64,000 nt of DNA from Steinernema hermaphroditum (taxonomy: Eukaryota; Nematoda; Chromadorea; Rhabditida; Steinernematidae): positions 496,001 through 560,000 of the forward strand of contig CM059621.1 of NCBI GenBank assembly GCA_030435675.1, in the 5' to 3' direction. A program made the translations under genes and the position numbers. Positions 1 through 10,454 of the stretch are shown here, piece by piece. The notes under the pieces were generated by a model that had not been told where the DNA came from, searched no databases, and worked only from the letters and a program-made list of their open reading frames with translations. The stretch's first letter is position 1, and each line of letters starts with the position of its first letter.

Positions 1-827
1 ACATCAGCAAACGTGCCGATCTGAAATTCTGCCTGAAACCTGCTCCTGTGGTCGGTCAGTGGAACTACGCTTATGGCCCTGCTGCCGCCACCCACGTCGA
101 ATATTTCGGTTTGGAAGCTCTGAAGCAGATGGATCTTCGATACATTCGCTTCACGTCGATCCACTTCTACGGCCAAGACGCCTCGGGCGGAGTGGACTGG
201 AGTGGTCCCGCCACGACAGAGAACGTCTTGCAGCAGGTCCATTTTGTGTTGTGCCATCTGTCCCCAGGAGAAAAGAGCATCTGCATGAAATGTCGGGAAT
301 GTCTCCCTTTCCTAGAGAAGATCCTCATCTCCAAGCACACCTTCTCGATCATCAGTTTGTCCCATTTCGGTCCCGTCTGCGAAGACTTCCTGCGCCACAA
401 TCTGACGTCTCATGCCCCTAGTGACATCCACTTGGAGGGTGACTGGCCCCAATCCACTCAGGCCGATCTAGAACGCTACATCCTCTCGTCTAAGTACTTC
501 CGATTTCGTCTCAACACCCAACAGAGTGGGATCTCCTTCGATTTCCGATTTTTCGATTCCCTTTTTGAGAAGGAGTCCTCTAGCCACAGTAATGTCACAC
601 TTTTCGTTAAGTGCCAAATGAGTTTTTGTGAAAAACACTTTGAGAGTTACAGGAGGGAGCTGCAGCTCACTTCTGATCAGCATCAGTATCTGTGGTACGT
701 CAATGGAAGGAAGATCTTTGCCGTGTGTCGCCAAGACGTTTTTGGCGACTCTCTCTTTATAAGAGTCATGCCCGCTGGGTTCCAGGCTTTTGGCCTTTGG
801 GCGAAAGAACTGCACTCTGTTTTGTAG
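1..827 (+). CDS. F-box-associated-like nematode protein, C-terminal part
   Basis: An open frame runs from the window edge (first full codon at base 3) to TAG at 825-827, so the 5' part lies outside the window. About 274 residues are visible. The C-terminal half alternates short hydrophobic strands and charged stretches (for example FRFRLNTQQSGISFDFRFF, then FVKCQMSF, then YLWYVNGRKIFAV). This architecture resembles the gene at 13545-14444, which begins with an F-box-like segment. Such families, F-box followed by a variable leucine-rich or FTH-like domain, are expanded in nematodes and usually act as substrate receptors of SCF ubiquitin ligases. No F-box is visible in this part, so the assignment rests on resemblance only. 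The gene converges on the eIF4G-like gene, with stop codons only about 75 bp apart. Confidence 0.55.
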   Translation, partial: ISKRADLKFCLKPAPVVGQWNYAYGPAAATHVEYFGLEALKQMDLRYIRFTSIHFYGQDASGGVDWSGPATTENVLQQVHFVLCHLSPGEKSICMKCRECLPFLEKILISKHTFSIISLSHFGPVCEDFLRHNLTSHAPSDIHLEGDWPQSTQADLERYILSSKYFRFRLNTQQSGISFDFRFFDSLFEKESSSHSNVTLFVKCQMSFCEKHFESYRRELQLTSDQHQYLWYVNGRKIFAVCRQDVFGDSLFIRVMPAGFQAFGLWAKELHSVL

Positions 828-902
828 CTCCTTTCCACCGTATTCTATGTGACCTCATGTATTCAATTAAGTAAACTTTTTATTGCACAACCACTGGAAC
901 AT

Positions 903-2291
903 TTAAATGCGACGATTAGATCGTTTCGGGACCCTGGCGCCCTTCTTCTTCTGCAGACCTTTCTCGAATTTCTCCCTCTCAAATTCGTTCTTCTGTCTCT
1001 CCTTCTGGACCTCTTCCCTGAGCTCCTCGATCTTCTTGGGCCCCTTCCCCGCCTGCGACTTCCTCGGCTCCCAGGCGTTCTTCTGGAGGTCCACGAGGTC
1101 GACGACGGCGAAGCGAATCCTGCTGGAGAAGGAGGCAGACTGCTGCTGGAGATAGGCCACGAACCCACTCAGGTTGAGATCCTTCTCCGTTTGGGTCTTC
1201 TCCCCAGCAGGGAGCTTCTTCTTCTCCCGCTCGGCCCGTCTCTGTCGGTCCCAGTTCTTCCCCACCTGGGTGATCATCTTGATGGCGCACTCGATCGCCG
1301 CTTCGTCGCCGCCTTCGGCCTCCAGGTTCGTCTTCAGAATGGTGACGATGCAGACGTTGACGAGCCACAGGTTCACGAGTCCGTGTCTGTAGAGCTGCGC
1401 GATGAGTCCGATGTTTCCAATGACGCGGCGGCGCTCCTTCTTCTGGAGCTCTTCGAGTTTCCCTTGGAGGAGAGCCTTGGCTTTAGAGTCCTCTTCTGTG
1501 GAGATCTCCTTGCTCAACTCGACCGTCTTCTCTTTGAGGGAAACGTCTCCCTGGAACGTTTTCTGACAGCGGGAGAGAACGCTGTCGAAGAAGAATTTAG
1601 AGGGGGGAGAGGCCTCCTTCTCTTTATGGACCTGACGGGCGCAGAGGTCACTGTAGAGGGCGCAGAAGGTGGGCTCCTCGACGGCCTTGTCGAAGATGAC
1701 GTCGACGACCGCCGGCAGAACGGCCGCGTCTCTGAAGATCTCCGCTTCGAGGAACTTCTCGGCGAGCTCCTCAAAGGTGGTCGGGGTGATCTTGTTCAGA
1801 AGACCTCTCATCTCCTTCGCCTTAGCGGCCACGGGGTCGAAGGTCTTTCCGCGGGGCTTCCATGCGTTCTTCGCCCTGTGGAGGACGACCGGTTCTTCTG
1901 TCTTTGTTGATTCTTCCTTCTTCGGCATTTCTTGGCGATCATTTCGAGGAAAGAAGGACTTTGGGGGCGTCTGTTTCCGTTGTCCCTTTGATGACTCCAT
2001 GTTCTGAGGTCGCTGAGTGGTCGATCTAGCAGCTTCTTGATCCCTTCTCTGCGCGTTCTGGCGAACCCGGCCATTACCATCAAAGTGGATGTTGGAGGAA
2101 CGTTGATTTCTGGGTTCTCTTTGACGAGTCTTGTTATGGGAGGGCTGGCTATCATTCTTCTTGAGGTTATTTCTTGGGAAAAGGCCCAGTTCCATCAATT
2201 CTCCAAGAAACTGAGGGGAGATGGTTTCAGTTCGAATGGTCTTCTGGGCTTCGACGATGAATCTTCTGGTGTAAACGATGCGAGAAACCAT
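903..2291 (-). CDS. miniature eIF4G-like protein (MIF4G domain)
   Basis: A single exon of 462 codons from ATG (2291-2289) to TAA (905-903). Residues about 155-390 look like a MIF4G domain: GLLNKITPTTFEELAEKF, then RRVIGNIGLIAQLYRHGLV, both close to the eIF4G core. Just upstream LHRAKNAWKP (about 137-146) matches the stretch that precedes MIF4G in true eIF4G. Residues 7-13 (YTRRFIV) resemble the eIF4E-binding motif Y-x4-L-phi with Ile for Leu. A basic, Gln/Arg-rich linker lies between. The protein lacks the long N terminus and the MA3/W2 domains of full eIF4G, so it is about a third of the usual length. Family knowledge says MIF4G binds eIF4A and RNA. I infer a paralogue of the scaffold that might regulate translation. 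The C terminus (about 400-462) is a charged coiled-coil-like segment. Confidence 0.75.
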   Translation of the reverse strand: MVSRIVYTRRFIVEAQKTIRTETISPQFLGELMELGLFPRNNLKKNDSQPSHNKTRQREPRNQRSSNIHFDGNGRVRQNAQRRDQEAARSTTQRPQNMESSKGQRKQTPPKSFFPRNDRQEMPKKEESTKTEEPVVLHRAKNAWKPRGKTFDPVAAKAKEMRGLLNKITPTTFEELAEKFLEAEIFRDAAVLPAVVDVIFDKAVEEPTFCALYSDLCARQVHKEKEASPPSKFFFDSVLSRCQKTFQGDVSLKEKTVELSKEISTEEDSKAKALLQGKLEELQKKERRRVIGNIGLIAQLYRHGLVNLWLVNVCIVTILKTNLEAEGGDEAAIECAIKMITQVGKNWDRQRRAEREKKKLPAGEKTQTEKDLNLSGFVAYLQQQSASFSSRIRFAVVDLVDLQKNAWEPRKSQAGKGPKKIEELREEVQKERQKNEFEREKFEKGLQKKKGARVPKRSNRRI

Positions 2292-2379
2292 TTTGCAGGT
2301 GTTCAAATGACTTAATTTGTGAAGATAAGTGGATCTTCACCGTCTTATATGTGGAATAAGCAATGCCTAAGCGGGCTCT

Positions 2380-2662
2380 GCAAACAGCATTGCTTTATTT
2401 TGAGGCAAAGGTAAACCTTTCTCTTTTAACTCTCGCCTGGCGACCTTGGAGTTGGAAGCTCCTTGTGCGTGGTTGAGCTGTGTTTTCCTCTTGGACCCTT
2501 CTTCTTCTCTTTCTCTGAACCTGAAGTACTGAGTTGTCTGATGAGTCGAAATCGAAGAACTCAAGAACTTACATAATGTTCAGAGCGCCGATCGCCACAG
2601 AAAGGACGAATGCGGAGAACTTCGCCTTTCGACCGCCTTTTGCTCGAGAGGATAAATGACTG
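2380..2662 (-). other. exon-like segment downstream of the 2.87-4.23 kb gene
   Basis: On the minus strand a strong acceptor (TTGCTGTCTCTTTCAG) ends at 2663, a GTAAGT donor lies near 2573 and another acceptor near 2516. An AATAAA signal is at about 2397-2392. This could be a spliced 3' UTR or an alternative last exon pair of the gene ending at 2870, or a separate small gene. More than one frame stays open across it, so I do not choose a protein. Confidence 0.35.
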
Positions 2663-2869
2663 AAAGAGACAGCAAGAGGTTCTGCTTCTGTTTTGCAGAA
2701 AGTGTCTACTAGACACACTTCATCTGCGTTGTAATTTGGTACGAAACTGGAGTGAAAGTCGGTAGAGCCCCTGTGGAAATGGCACCACTTGCTACACAAA
2801 TATTTATATAGACCAAATATAATTAATGCAACAGGTAAATAGACGTATTGACTGCAGTTGATAGGGCGG

Positions 2870-4228
2870 TTAGTACGGGTCCTTCGATTTCCCTTGGACC
2901 GGAGACCCATTATCGGCGGACTCTTCATCAAATGATCCCGTCCCTGGCTCTTCGCCTTCCGTTTTGATTCTGGCACGCTCACTCGGGATTTCTTCGAATG
3001 CGCGCATTTCGTAGCTGTAGTCCAGTGGTTCCACCTTGATACCGGTCACTTCGTCGTTCTCTTCGTTGGCCGACAGATTTGCGAGATGTTCCAGCATCAA
3101 CAGATGTCGCTCCTTCAGTTCCCTTTCCGGTGGGACTTGCACCTCCACAAGACCGTTCTCGAGGCGTACGACATCCGAGAACACGTGGTAACTCTCAGGT
3201 TCCGTGCTGACCCAACCAGCGAAACGATTCGTTGGCGAGAAGACAGCCGTGCCCTTTTCCGGCTTGGAGTAGACGTGCTCATATCTAAATTTAAACCACT
3301 TGTTATTTGGCACAAACAGATCAGCTTACTTGGTGATCAAGCGGTAGTTGTCCACACACCAAATCGCGTTGTCTCTGCTGGTGCCGTAGTCTGCCAAGCG
3401 GAACACAAACGTGCCTTTCTAAACATACAATGTCAAGTGGAGGTTCGAATGGGAGGTTGGGTACCGAAATGAACATTTCGTGCTTTACGAACTGTCTCTT
3501 CTTAGGCGTAGCGCTGTTGGAGACGTCTCCGGTCACGTTTGACGATGACGTATTGCTCTGCCGCGAAGAACCAGCTGAAAATGACCAAATGTCAGAAAGC
3601 AATTCTCCAGATCATAAGTGATACTTGAGCTCTTGCGGTCAACGGACTCCTCCTTCTTCTTCCTGCCTTTATTCTCTTTCGGAGTGCCATCAGCAGGCGA
3701 CTTCTTTCTCCGCTTATGACCGCGTTTATTCTTGGACCCTGGAGTTGCTGGAGACGACTGCTCATAGGAGTCGCCATAACAGCTGGCAACTGAAAATAAA
3801 CAGTCATCACTCGTCTTCAACTCAGAACGTGCCTTGCGAAGAAGAGAGCTGTGGAAGTGTCGGCACCGGCGGGAAAAACGCTGGAATCTGACCGGAGAGC
3901 GAGCCGACGACTTGGGTCTAAAACACAAACTCTTTCACACAGTTCAAAGCACTTAACTTACGCTTGAGCCCGTGGCGTTCACGTAGAAAGGTGGGTTCGG
4001 CGTGTTCATGTAGTCAGTTGGCGGAACGGCGACCGGGAAAGGGCCGTACGGCGCCGGAAAGTGCGGAGCGTGGAATGGCCACGCTGGAGGCGGCATGTAG
4101 CCGAACGGACTGGGCATATAAGGGTTGTAGGCGTACGACGGCGGGGGAAAGAAGGCAGGGATCTGCCCGCCAGGTGCAGCCGCGCGGAGAGTTCCAGCAG
4201 ATGACGTCGAGGGAGAGCGGTCACTCAT
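2870..4228 (-). CDS. proline-rich nuclear-type protein of unknown family, six exons
   Basis: Exons (minus strand): 4228-3962, 3917-3833, 3789-3625, 3574-3465, 3418-3330 and 3284-2870 join in frame to 376 codons plus stop. The N terminus (about 1-115) is rich in Pro, Tyr and Phe and repeats the motif GQIPAFFPP once in exon 1 and once in exon 2, which supports the exon 2 frame. Next comes a lysine/arginine-rich stretch (KNKRGHKRRKKS, KGRKKKEES) that looks like a nuclear localisation signal. Exons 4-6 encode a compact, probably folded domain (GTFVFRLADYGTSRDNAIW, then RFAGWVSTEPESYHVF) and an acidic tail. I do not recognise the family. Intron 2 needs a GC-AG splice (CAAG|GCACGT); the others use GTAAGT, GTATCA, GTACCC and GTAAGC donors. 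The start was chosen as the ATG opening the proline-rich exon; the frame is also open upstream to about 4369. Confidence 0.6.
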
Positions 4229-4542
4229 CTCCAACTGCTCGCGATGGTGCGAATCGGTCGAAATGAGGTGATCGTGCTCTGCAAGGGCCTTTTGCAAATG
4301 TTGTCTGTCTAGAGCGTCTAAATGATACTCAACCCCTTTGTAGACGTCTACAATTTCAAAATGATACAATTTCTGTACGGGACGTATCGATGTGATACAA
4401 GTTTCTCATGTTCTTCTTTCGACTTTGGTTTTTTGTGTTTTTTGTTTGTTTGCTATGGACCGTTCAGCCAATGGCCACTGGCCATCCCGCGTTTCGCACT
4501 TCCCAGCGCCGTATGCTACAGTGAAACTCGTTTTTCCAGGTG

Positions 4543-6039
4543 ATGACGGAGATATTGGAGTCAGTGCCCGCTGTGGTGCTCCGAATGGAGGCCAGTTCCG
4601 GCACTTTCCTGTGCTGGGCAATGGAGAAGCACGAACTCATGCGGGTGAACCTCGTGGAAAACACTGACATCCTGGTGGGTTCGTTCCTTCTTGTCCGTAA
4701 ACTCGTGTTGTCTTCAGCCTGGCGCCTGGATTACCGTGAAGATCAATGAGAGAGGCGAGGTCGTCTCCTACTCCGAAGCGGTTTTGGAATTGTACGAAAC
4801 AAAACTCTTCGAGGGTCGAGCGATCACTGTTTGTTGTGTGTTTTGGAAACATTATAGTCATCAACGTTGTGCAGATCAAGTGCAGCGCCAGAACGGCGCC
4901 GACGGAGTACGCGGTGGAGCACAAGAAGAGGGGGTATGCGTTCAATCCAAAGATCGGTTGGGCGATCTGTTCTCTAGAAACGCGGGACACGCTCAGGAGG
5001 CTGCGGGACACTCCCATTGCGGCGCTGTACTGCTGGTGAGATCAATGTGACTGATGACAAGATGGTAAAGGTGCTCGTTTCAGTGTTTTGGAGAAGGACT
5101 TTTTCCTGCGGGTGCATGACAATTACCGCACCGTGTGGATGGTGTTCGAAGTGTCCACCGAAATCAATGCGACTGACGCGGATCTGAAGGCTAGGATGGT
5201 AGCCAGACCACACGAGAGATTTGCTCATCTCGGTTCATTTGCAGCCTTGGCAGAAGGAGGAAGTCAACATACCCGTGGAACCCAGCACGGAGAACACTTC
5301 CATTCTGATGGCGCCTTACGTCGTCGTCGACGCGATGCGTGAAGAAGAAAGACGCGAATCCCCTAGTGAAAACCGCCACTATTTCGGACGCTGTGTGAAG
5401 CTCGCCCCTCCAGAGCAGCATAGCGCGAACCTGATCGACCTCTGCGATGAGCCTCCCAAACAAGAAAGTGCGAACCTGATCAACCTCTACGATGAGCCTC
5501 CCAAACAAGAAAGTGCGAACCTGATCAACCTCTACGATGAGCCTCCCAAAAAAGAGAGTGCGAACCTGATCCAGCTCTACGATGAGCCTTGCAAGCAAGA
5601 GAGTGCGAACCTGATCGACTTCTCTGATCCACCGTCCCAAGAAGACAGCTATGCACCATGCGATGGAGAAGCTGCAGTGCACACTTGGGACGTTGAAGAG
5701 TCAGCAGTTCCAGCTAGTTCCCATAGTTCGTACAATGAAGCATCTTCGTCGCAGTCACTCACATCTTCTGAAGAATGGGACTTCGGCTCCAGTTCACAAG
5801 TTGCCGTACCTCCTCCTCTATTCTGGGACAAGTCCAGCTCTTCGAGTGAATGTAACGACTACGACACGGCAAGTGCCTGCTCCAAGAATCGACGTAGCGC
5901 CGAAGGAGTGATGGACGATCGCACTCTGCTGGGAGCCGTTAGGAACATTTGGGCCAATCCGGAGCTGCGAAGGGTGAATTCGGACGCTTATGACGAGCTG
6001 GCCGACATTCTGGACAAGTATTGGTACTTGATGTTGTAG
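4543..6039 (+). CDS. unclassified protein with a 15-residue tandem repeat, five exons
   Basis: Exons 4543-4674, 4718-4814, 4858-5035, 5084-5198 and 5245-6039 join in frame to 438 codons plus stop. The first ATG lies 3 bp after a strong acceptor (gtttttccag), which suggests trans-splicing or a short upstream UTR exon. Residues 1-175 look folded (WITVKINERGEVVSYSEAV, KKRGYAFNPKIGWAICSL); no family is recognised. Exon 5 carries five copies of a 15-residue repeat, (E/H)SANLI(N/D/Q)L.DEP.K, followed by a Ser/Asp-rich region and a helical end (LGAVRNIWANPELRR, DELADILDKYWYLML). Intron 2 uses a GTCGAG donor; frame continuity leaves no better choice. The gene is divergent from the 2870-4228 gene, with starts about 315 bp apart, so the two may share a promoter. 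Confidence 0.65.
5419..5637 (+). repeat. 45-bp coding tandem repeat, five copies
   Basis: Repeat starts fall at 5422, 5467, 5512, 5557 and 5602, an exact 45-bp period. The three central copies are nearly identical and the outer two have diverged. Each copy encodes NLI-x-L or NLI-x-F followed by an acidic DEP or DPP turn. Confidence 0.9.
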
Positions 6040-8933
6040 GCAGGCGTGAATTTTGACTGTTCTTCTTCCTTCGACTATATTATTGTTGTCTTGTACTGTG
6101 CAAAGATTTTGGTGTATGCTCCCTTCTTGGTAATCGTCTGTCTTCGGGACCATATTTTACCCACAGCGTGTTTTTTGATTTCGCGTCTACTTCCTATGAA
6201 CATCGTGCAGAGGGCGTCCGGCTTTGTTCTGTCTAGACACCTGGGATTATGCCTGTACTCGAGAACCAACTGGTGTGCCTTGTTTTTCTTTCTGCTTGTT
6301 TTTTTTGACAAATTGGTTAATAGAATCACTCTTTTGCATGGGCTCCAAGAAGTACTTTGAGTGAAATTTCGGCAAAAACTGGGGCGTGTTCTCACCAGAT
6401 TAGATTAATCGAAATGGAATGTAAACAATCCATTCTGGTATGCGCTTTTAAGGGTTCCGATTTCTACGAAGATGGTTTCAGGTTCCATTGTACGTCTTGG
6501 CCAGTGGCTAACTACGAGCGCATTAACGCAGAAAAACCATCCGTAATTCCATTAACGTCTCCGCGCGAGTAACTAATCCAATCAGGAGCTAAATGACACA
6601 CAACCCTCTTCTCGTAGATTTTACAAAACGCTATCCGTAGCTGAAAATCTCATTAGGCTGCGCGACTACCGTAACCAGGCGAGATATAATACATGGCCTG
6701 CAGCGCAGGAAAGGGACATGATGTGCCGTTTATTGGTAAACGAAAGAGTGCTTAATTGGACGCCGGAGGGCCACTCGCGCGACAACGAATGGAGCGCGGG
6801 CGTCGCCCTCGCCCGTTCGAGCACACATGATGCCTATTGATTTTATTTTCCTGTCGACGTCCTTCGTCGACGTCGTTCGGTTTGCGTTGTTGTCGAAGCG
6901 CTCCATCTTTCGCACTGCTGGTGTCAACGAAGGCCGTTTTGCTTCTGTCGACGGTGACTATTGTGCACGCCACAGACAGTTAGAGCGACGGGGATTGATT
7001 GGGCGAAGGTGTGCGGCGGCGAGAGTTGGCTGGCGCGGGAGCAAGAGCTCGTTTCAGATTGGACTGTCTCTGACCCAGGCGCCGTGTTGCTTCTCAGACA
7101 CAGACACTGTGTTTATGTTCTCCAGTTTGAAATGTCTGTCTGTCTTGTCTTCCTTTTTAGCTTGCATTTTTGATCTGTGCCGTCCGTGCTTCGTATTGTT
7201 TCACGTTTTGGACATGCTCATCTGTCACATTCGTTGTTTTCGATTGCACGAGGAGATTCCGCTGTTTCTTTTGTTCAAATCGTCATCAAATCTCCTTGTA
7301 CGCTTCCTGCATGCTCGATATGAGACATCTAACGATCCTGGTTCATTCTATCAGCTTCCTTCTCTGTCTTTAGTTTATTTTGTCCCTACCGGACCGTTGT
7401 TTTTTTATGAACTTTGCTTTATTTCCCATTCTGTTTATCCGTGCGCATTTTATAGTCATGTTTATATTAAATTGTCGTACTTTTTCCTCGTGATTTCCTT
7501 TGATCTCTTGTCACAGCCTCAATTTGGACGTATATCGGCATCCTGTGGTATCGCCCACATCTTTGGTTTCCCTTTTCCGACCTCTCCATGAGATGCCCGA
7601 TAATTCCATTAACTTCTTATCCGTAGTTCACTATCTCTTGTGTCTGTCTGTGTCGAAGCTGATTGAATTATCTTACATCCGCGTAGCTAACTTCGTTTGT
7701 TTCCGATCACTTCCTCCCTTTTAGGCGTTTCCGTTCGCCGCTCATTCCTCTGTTTATTCCACGTCTAATCTTCGGGCTTTTCCGCTAAACTCGCCAATTT
7801 CAGAGTCACTCCTCGCCGCGAATTGCGTCAATACATCGTACGCGACGATGACTATATCCCGTTGGTTTCCATTTCCGCAGATGACTATATCAAATTTTGC
7901 GTTGCGAACGAACATATTTTCGTCGCTTTGGTGGTTTTGTAGCACCAGCGCTCTTGCGAAACGTTTCTGTCCTTATGACTCACAATTTGAATCATAAACC
8001 TGTTGAAAGCGCTTCTCATTGAAGTTCTGTTTGGATATTCGTTGATACGGCCCTTTACGGCGCTTTTATCGTTTCAATTAAGCGGGAAGCCTGTGTAAGC
8101 TCACGGAAAGCTAAAAACATTACGCTTTTCGGGAATTTGGGCACAATTACGTGCGTAGCCACTCATTTACACTGTGAAACGCTATTGACTTTCGCGTTAA
8201 TGACTCCCTGCGCCGCGCCATTACGTGATGCTTCGCGATTTTAATGCTTTTAGGAAGCATTTGCTCGACCGTTCTCGAAAACATCAAAGTGAGGAAGTCA
8301 GCTGTCTTGTTTTTGCAAATGTTGCAAATCTAGACGTTTATGATCATTGTACACGTATGTAGATTTCAGGAACCGGTTGAACTTCGATCCACGGAAGTGA
8401 TGTGTTCGAAAAATGTGACTTTTGCATTGGTAATGAACATGGCCGCCGCCCGGGCATGTTTACAATGTCGGCGGAGTTGTCGTTCCATCGCATAACGACA
8501 ACGATAGGAAAGGCGATGGAACGATTTGCGTTTCCTCCACATCTGCGTGTTTTGGCTTTCGTCGTTTCTGCCACGCTGTCAAACGCGCCCATCGCTTCGC
8601 AGATCGATTTATTTGCTTACTTTAGGGCGATGCAAGTTCGCTGCTCTTTAAATCAGTTCGCGATAAGCATACATCGATCGCTGCAGTTGCTATAATGCAG
8701 GCGTGAAGCAGTAATGCGCCCTTGGGGAACAAGTTGCTTTTGAGCCTTTTTGAACGTGCTTATCACGGCCTGAAATCTGCATCCTTGCTGACTTCGCGGA
8801 CCGATAGCATCATCGCATTGATTGATTTTTAAATCTCGTCTCGTGATGCACACCCGTGATGCGAGTTGTTTTTCCTCTGTCTGTATGTATTTCTGTTTTC
8901 AGATCGCAGGCAGCGACAGTTATTGAACGAAAG
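6040..8933. other. stretch without a recognisable gene
   Basis: About 2.9 kb between two plus-strand genes. It has only short, unconvincing open frames and a pyrimidine-rich stretch at 7080-7720. The 300 bp before 8934 include acceptor-like CTGTTTTCAG at 8893-8902, so part of it may be 5' UTR or intron of the TPD52-like gene. No repeat boundary or RNA gene was found. Confidence 0.5.
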
Positions 8934-9697
8934 ATGGCTACTCCGGGTGTCGAAGGTATATCTGCGCTTCGTCGGTCACCCATCACTTGCATATTTCAGT
9001 TTCTGAAGATTTCAAAACCGACGATCTTCCTCAGACCGAAGAGGAGAAGGAAGCTCTCCGCGAAGAGCTCAAGAAGACCGAAGACGAGATCCAGACGCTC
9101 CGCCAAGTGCTCGTCGCCCGCCAGAAGCACGCGCAAGAACTGAAACGCAAATTGGGACTTAACCCGCTCAGCGAGTTCGCCCAAGAAGTTAATCAGGGCT
9201 TAGAGACCGTCAAGAAGACCCAAGCGTGAGCCTCATTTGCCAGCAAAACAAAGTGTCATTTTGTGCGAGTTTAGCTACCAGAAGACGAGCGAAGTCGTGT
9301 CCGGAACTGCCGAAACCGTCACCAACAAGCTTAGCGATATCCGCAACTCGTCGATCTTCAAGTCGTTCGAAAATAAGCTCGGATCTGCTTACAACAGCGT
9401 AAGTCGCGTATCCGGTGATGTACTGTTTTCAGTGGTAGAAACGGTGGGTGTGATTTTGTACATCAGTCTCTGTATCCACCCCTCCGCTTTCTTTTTTATA
9501 GTTTGCATGCCTGATTGTCTCAGCTTTGTCGCACCTTCGATCACCATGACACTTTTCTGTTGCAGGCTAAGATGGCCGCATCAACAAGCATCGATCACTT
9601 GGCTGGAGCCGCTCGGGGCAACGGCAATGGAGATTCGACCAGCGCGTCGAACGCGACCTCTCCGAAGACCGAGCAGCCTTCATCGCCCCTCTCCTAA
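8934..9697 (+). CDS. TPD52 (tumour protein D52) family protein
   Basis: Exons 8934-8955, 9000-9225, 9275-9398 and 9566-9697 join in frame to 167 residues. The family signature is clear: a coiled coil of about residues 20-60 (REELKKTEDEIQTLRQVLVA, then HAQELKRKLGLNPLSEF) followed by YQKTSEVVSGTAETVTNKLS and IRNSSIFKSFENKLGS, matching the vertebrate D52 core in order and spacing. D52 proteins are small cytosolic, homo- and heteromerising adaptors linked to vesicle trafficking and secretion. The low-complexity Ser/Asn/Gly tail in exon 4 is typical for the family. Splice sites are consistent (GTATAT, GTGAGC and GTAAGT donors; TTTCAG, TTTAG and TGCAG acceptors). A decoy TTTTCAG at 9428-9434 inside intron 3 leads straight into an in-frame stop, so I skip it. 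Confidence 0.9.
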
Positions 9698-9903
9698 GAA
9701 GTGGACGAGGATGATCGTCTCGTGGCTTCCAAGTTTATTCCCTTTTCACAGCATCTGCTTCGTGTATATTTACATATTTATTTTGTGGTATGTGTACGAT
9801 TCCACAAATGGTTATTCCGATATTAAATTGTTTCTAATTCTGTATTTCCTGTCCACATGGAGGGGGGCGGCCTAGCTAGAGATTTCCGTCATGTGATCTT
9901 CAG

Positions 9904-10077
9904 GTGAACACTCTTGCAGATCCGCCTCAAGTCCAGCAAAAGAGAGTCGTTGTTTTCGCTGTCCACTTCGATGAAGATTTATCGCCGAGGACCTACCGTG
10001 GGCTGTACGCTGTGCCGCTGGCCGGCCAGCCGATCAAATGTCGGTGGCGCACCGCCCGACGTCGGCAGATGCCCTGA
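9904..10077 (+). other. open exon-like segment after the TPD52-like gene
   Basis: A good acceptor (tgatcttcag) is followed by a 57-codon open frame ending at TGA 10075-10077, with plausible composition (RVVVFAVHFDEDLSPRTYRG, GLYAVPLAGQPIK). It has no obvious start and could be an alternative last exon of the upstream gene, or chance. Confidence 0.25.
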
Positions 10078-10454
10078 GGAGCGCAGACGGAAAGAAAACG
10101 GAGTCGGTGACGCGTCGAAGCGCTCGTAAATTTTGCGCCGTCGCAGGCTCATCAGCCACAAGCTGTCCTCTTGATTGACAAGCCCGGGCCGTCCAATTAT
10201 ATATTCGTTAGATCATCTCACCTTTGAGCGCCGTGCTTAGGGAACAGCGACGCGGGTTCCTATACAGCCCTTCACACAGGCAGCTGCTGTTGTCTTGATC
10301 CGTTTCTTCTTCTCCTTCGTGGCTCTGATGATTTACGAAAAAACCGCTTTTTTGATGGAGCTTTTCGTGGGAACGTGGCGCTGTGCCGAAAACAGCGCGG
10401 ACTAAATGAGTCTCTCTTTGAGGTCGTCTGTGCCGGAGGCTCGGTCTCGTAGAC

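Noticed and set aside
468..815. Long minus-strand frame opposite the first gene
   Set aside because: Antisense shadow of an F-box-associated-like coding region; no splice or start context of its own.
849..1910. 353-codon plus-strand frame rich in Leu and Glu
   Set aside because: Exact antisense of the MIF4G coding sequence; the biased composition is the reverse reading of its charged helices.
9425..9450. Micro-exon after TTTTCAG inside TPD52-like intron 3
   Set aside because: In the required phase it reads Trp then a stop, while skipping it restores the family-like tail.
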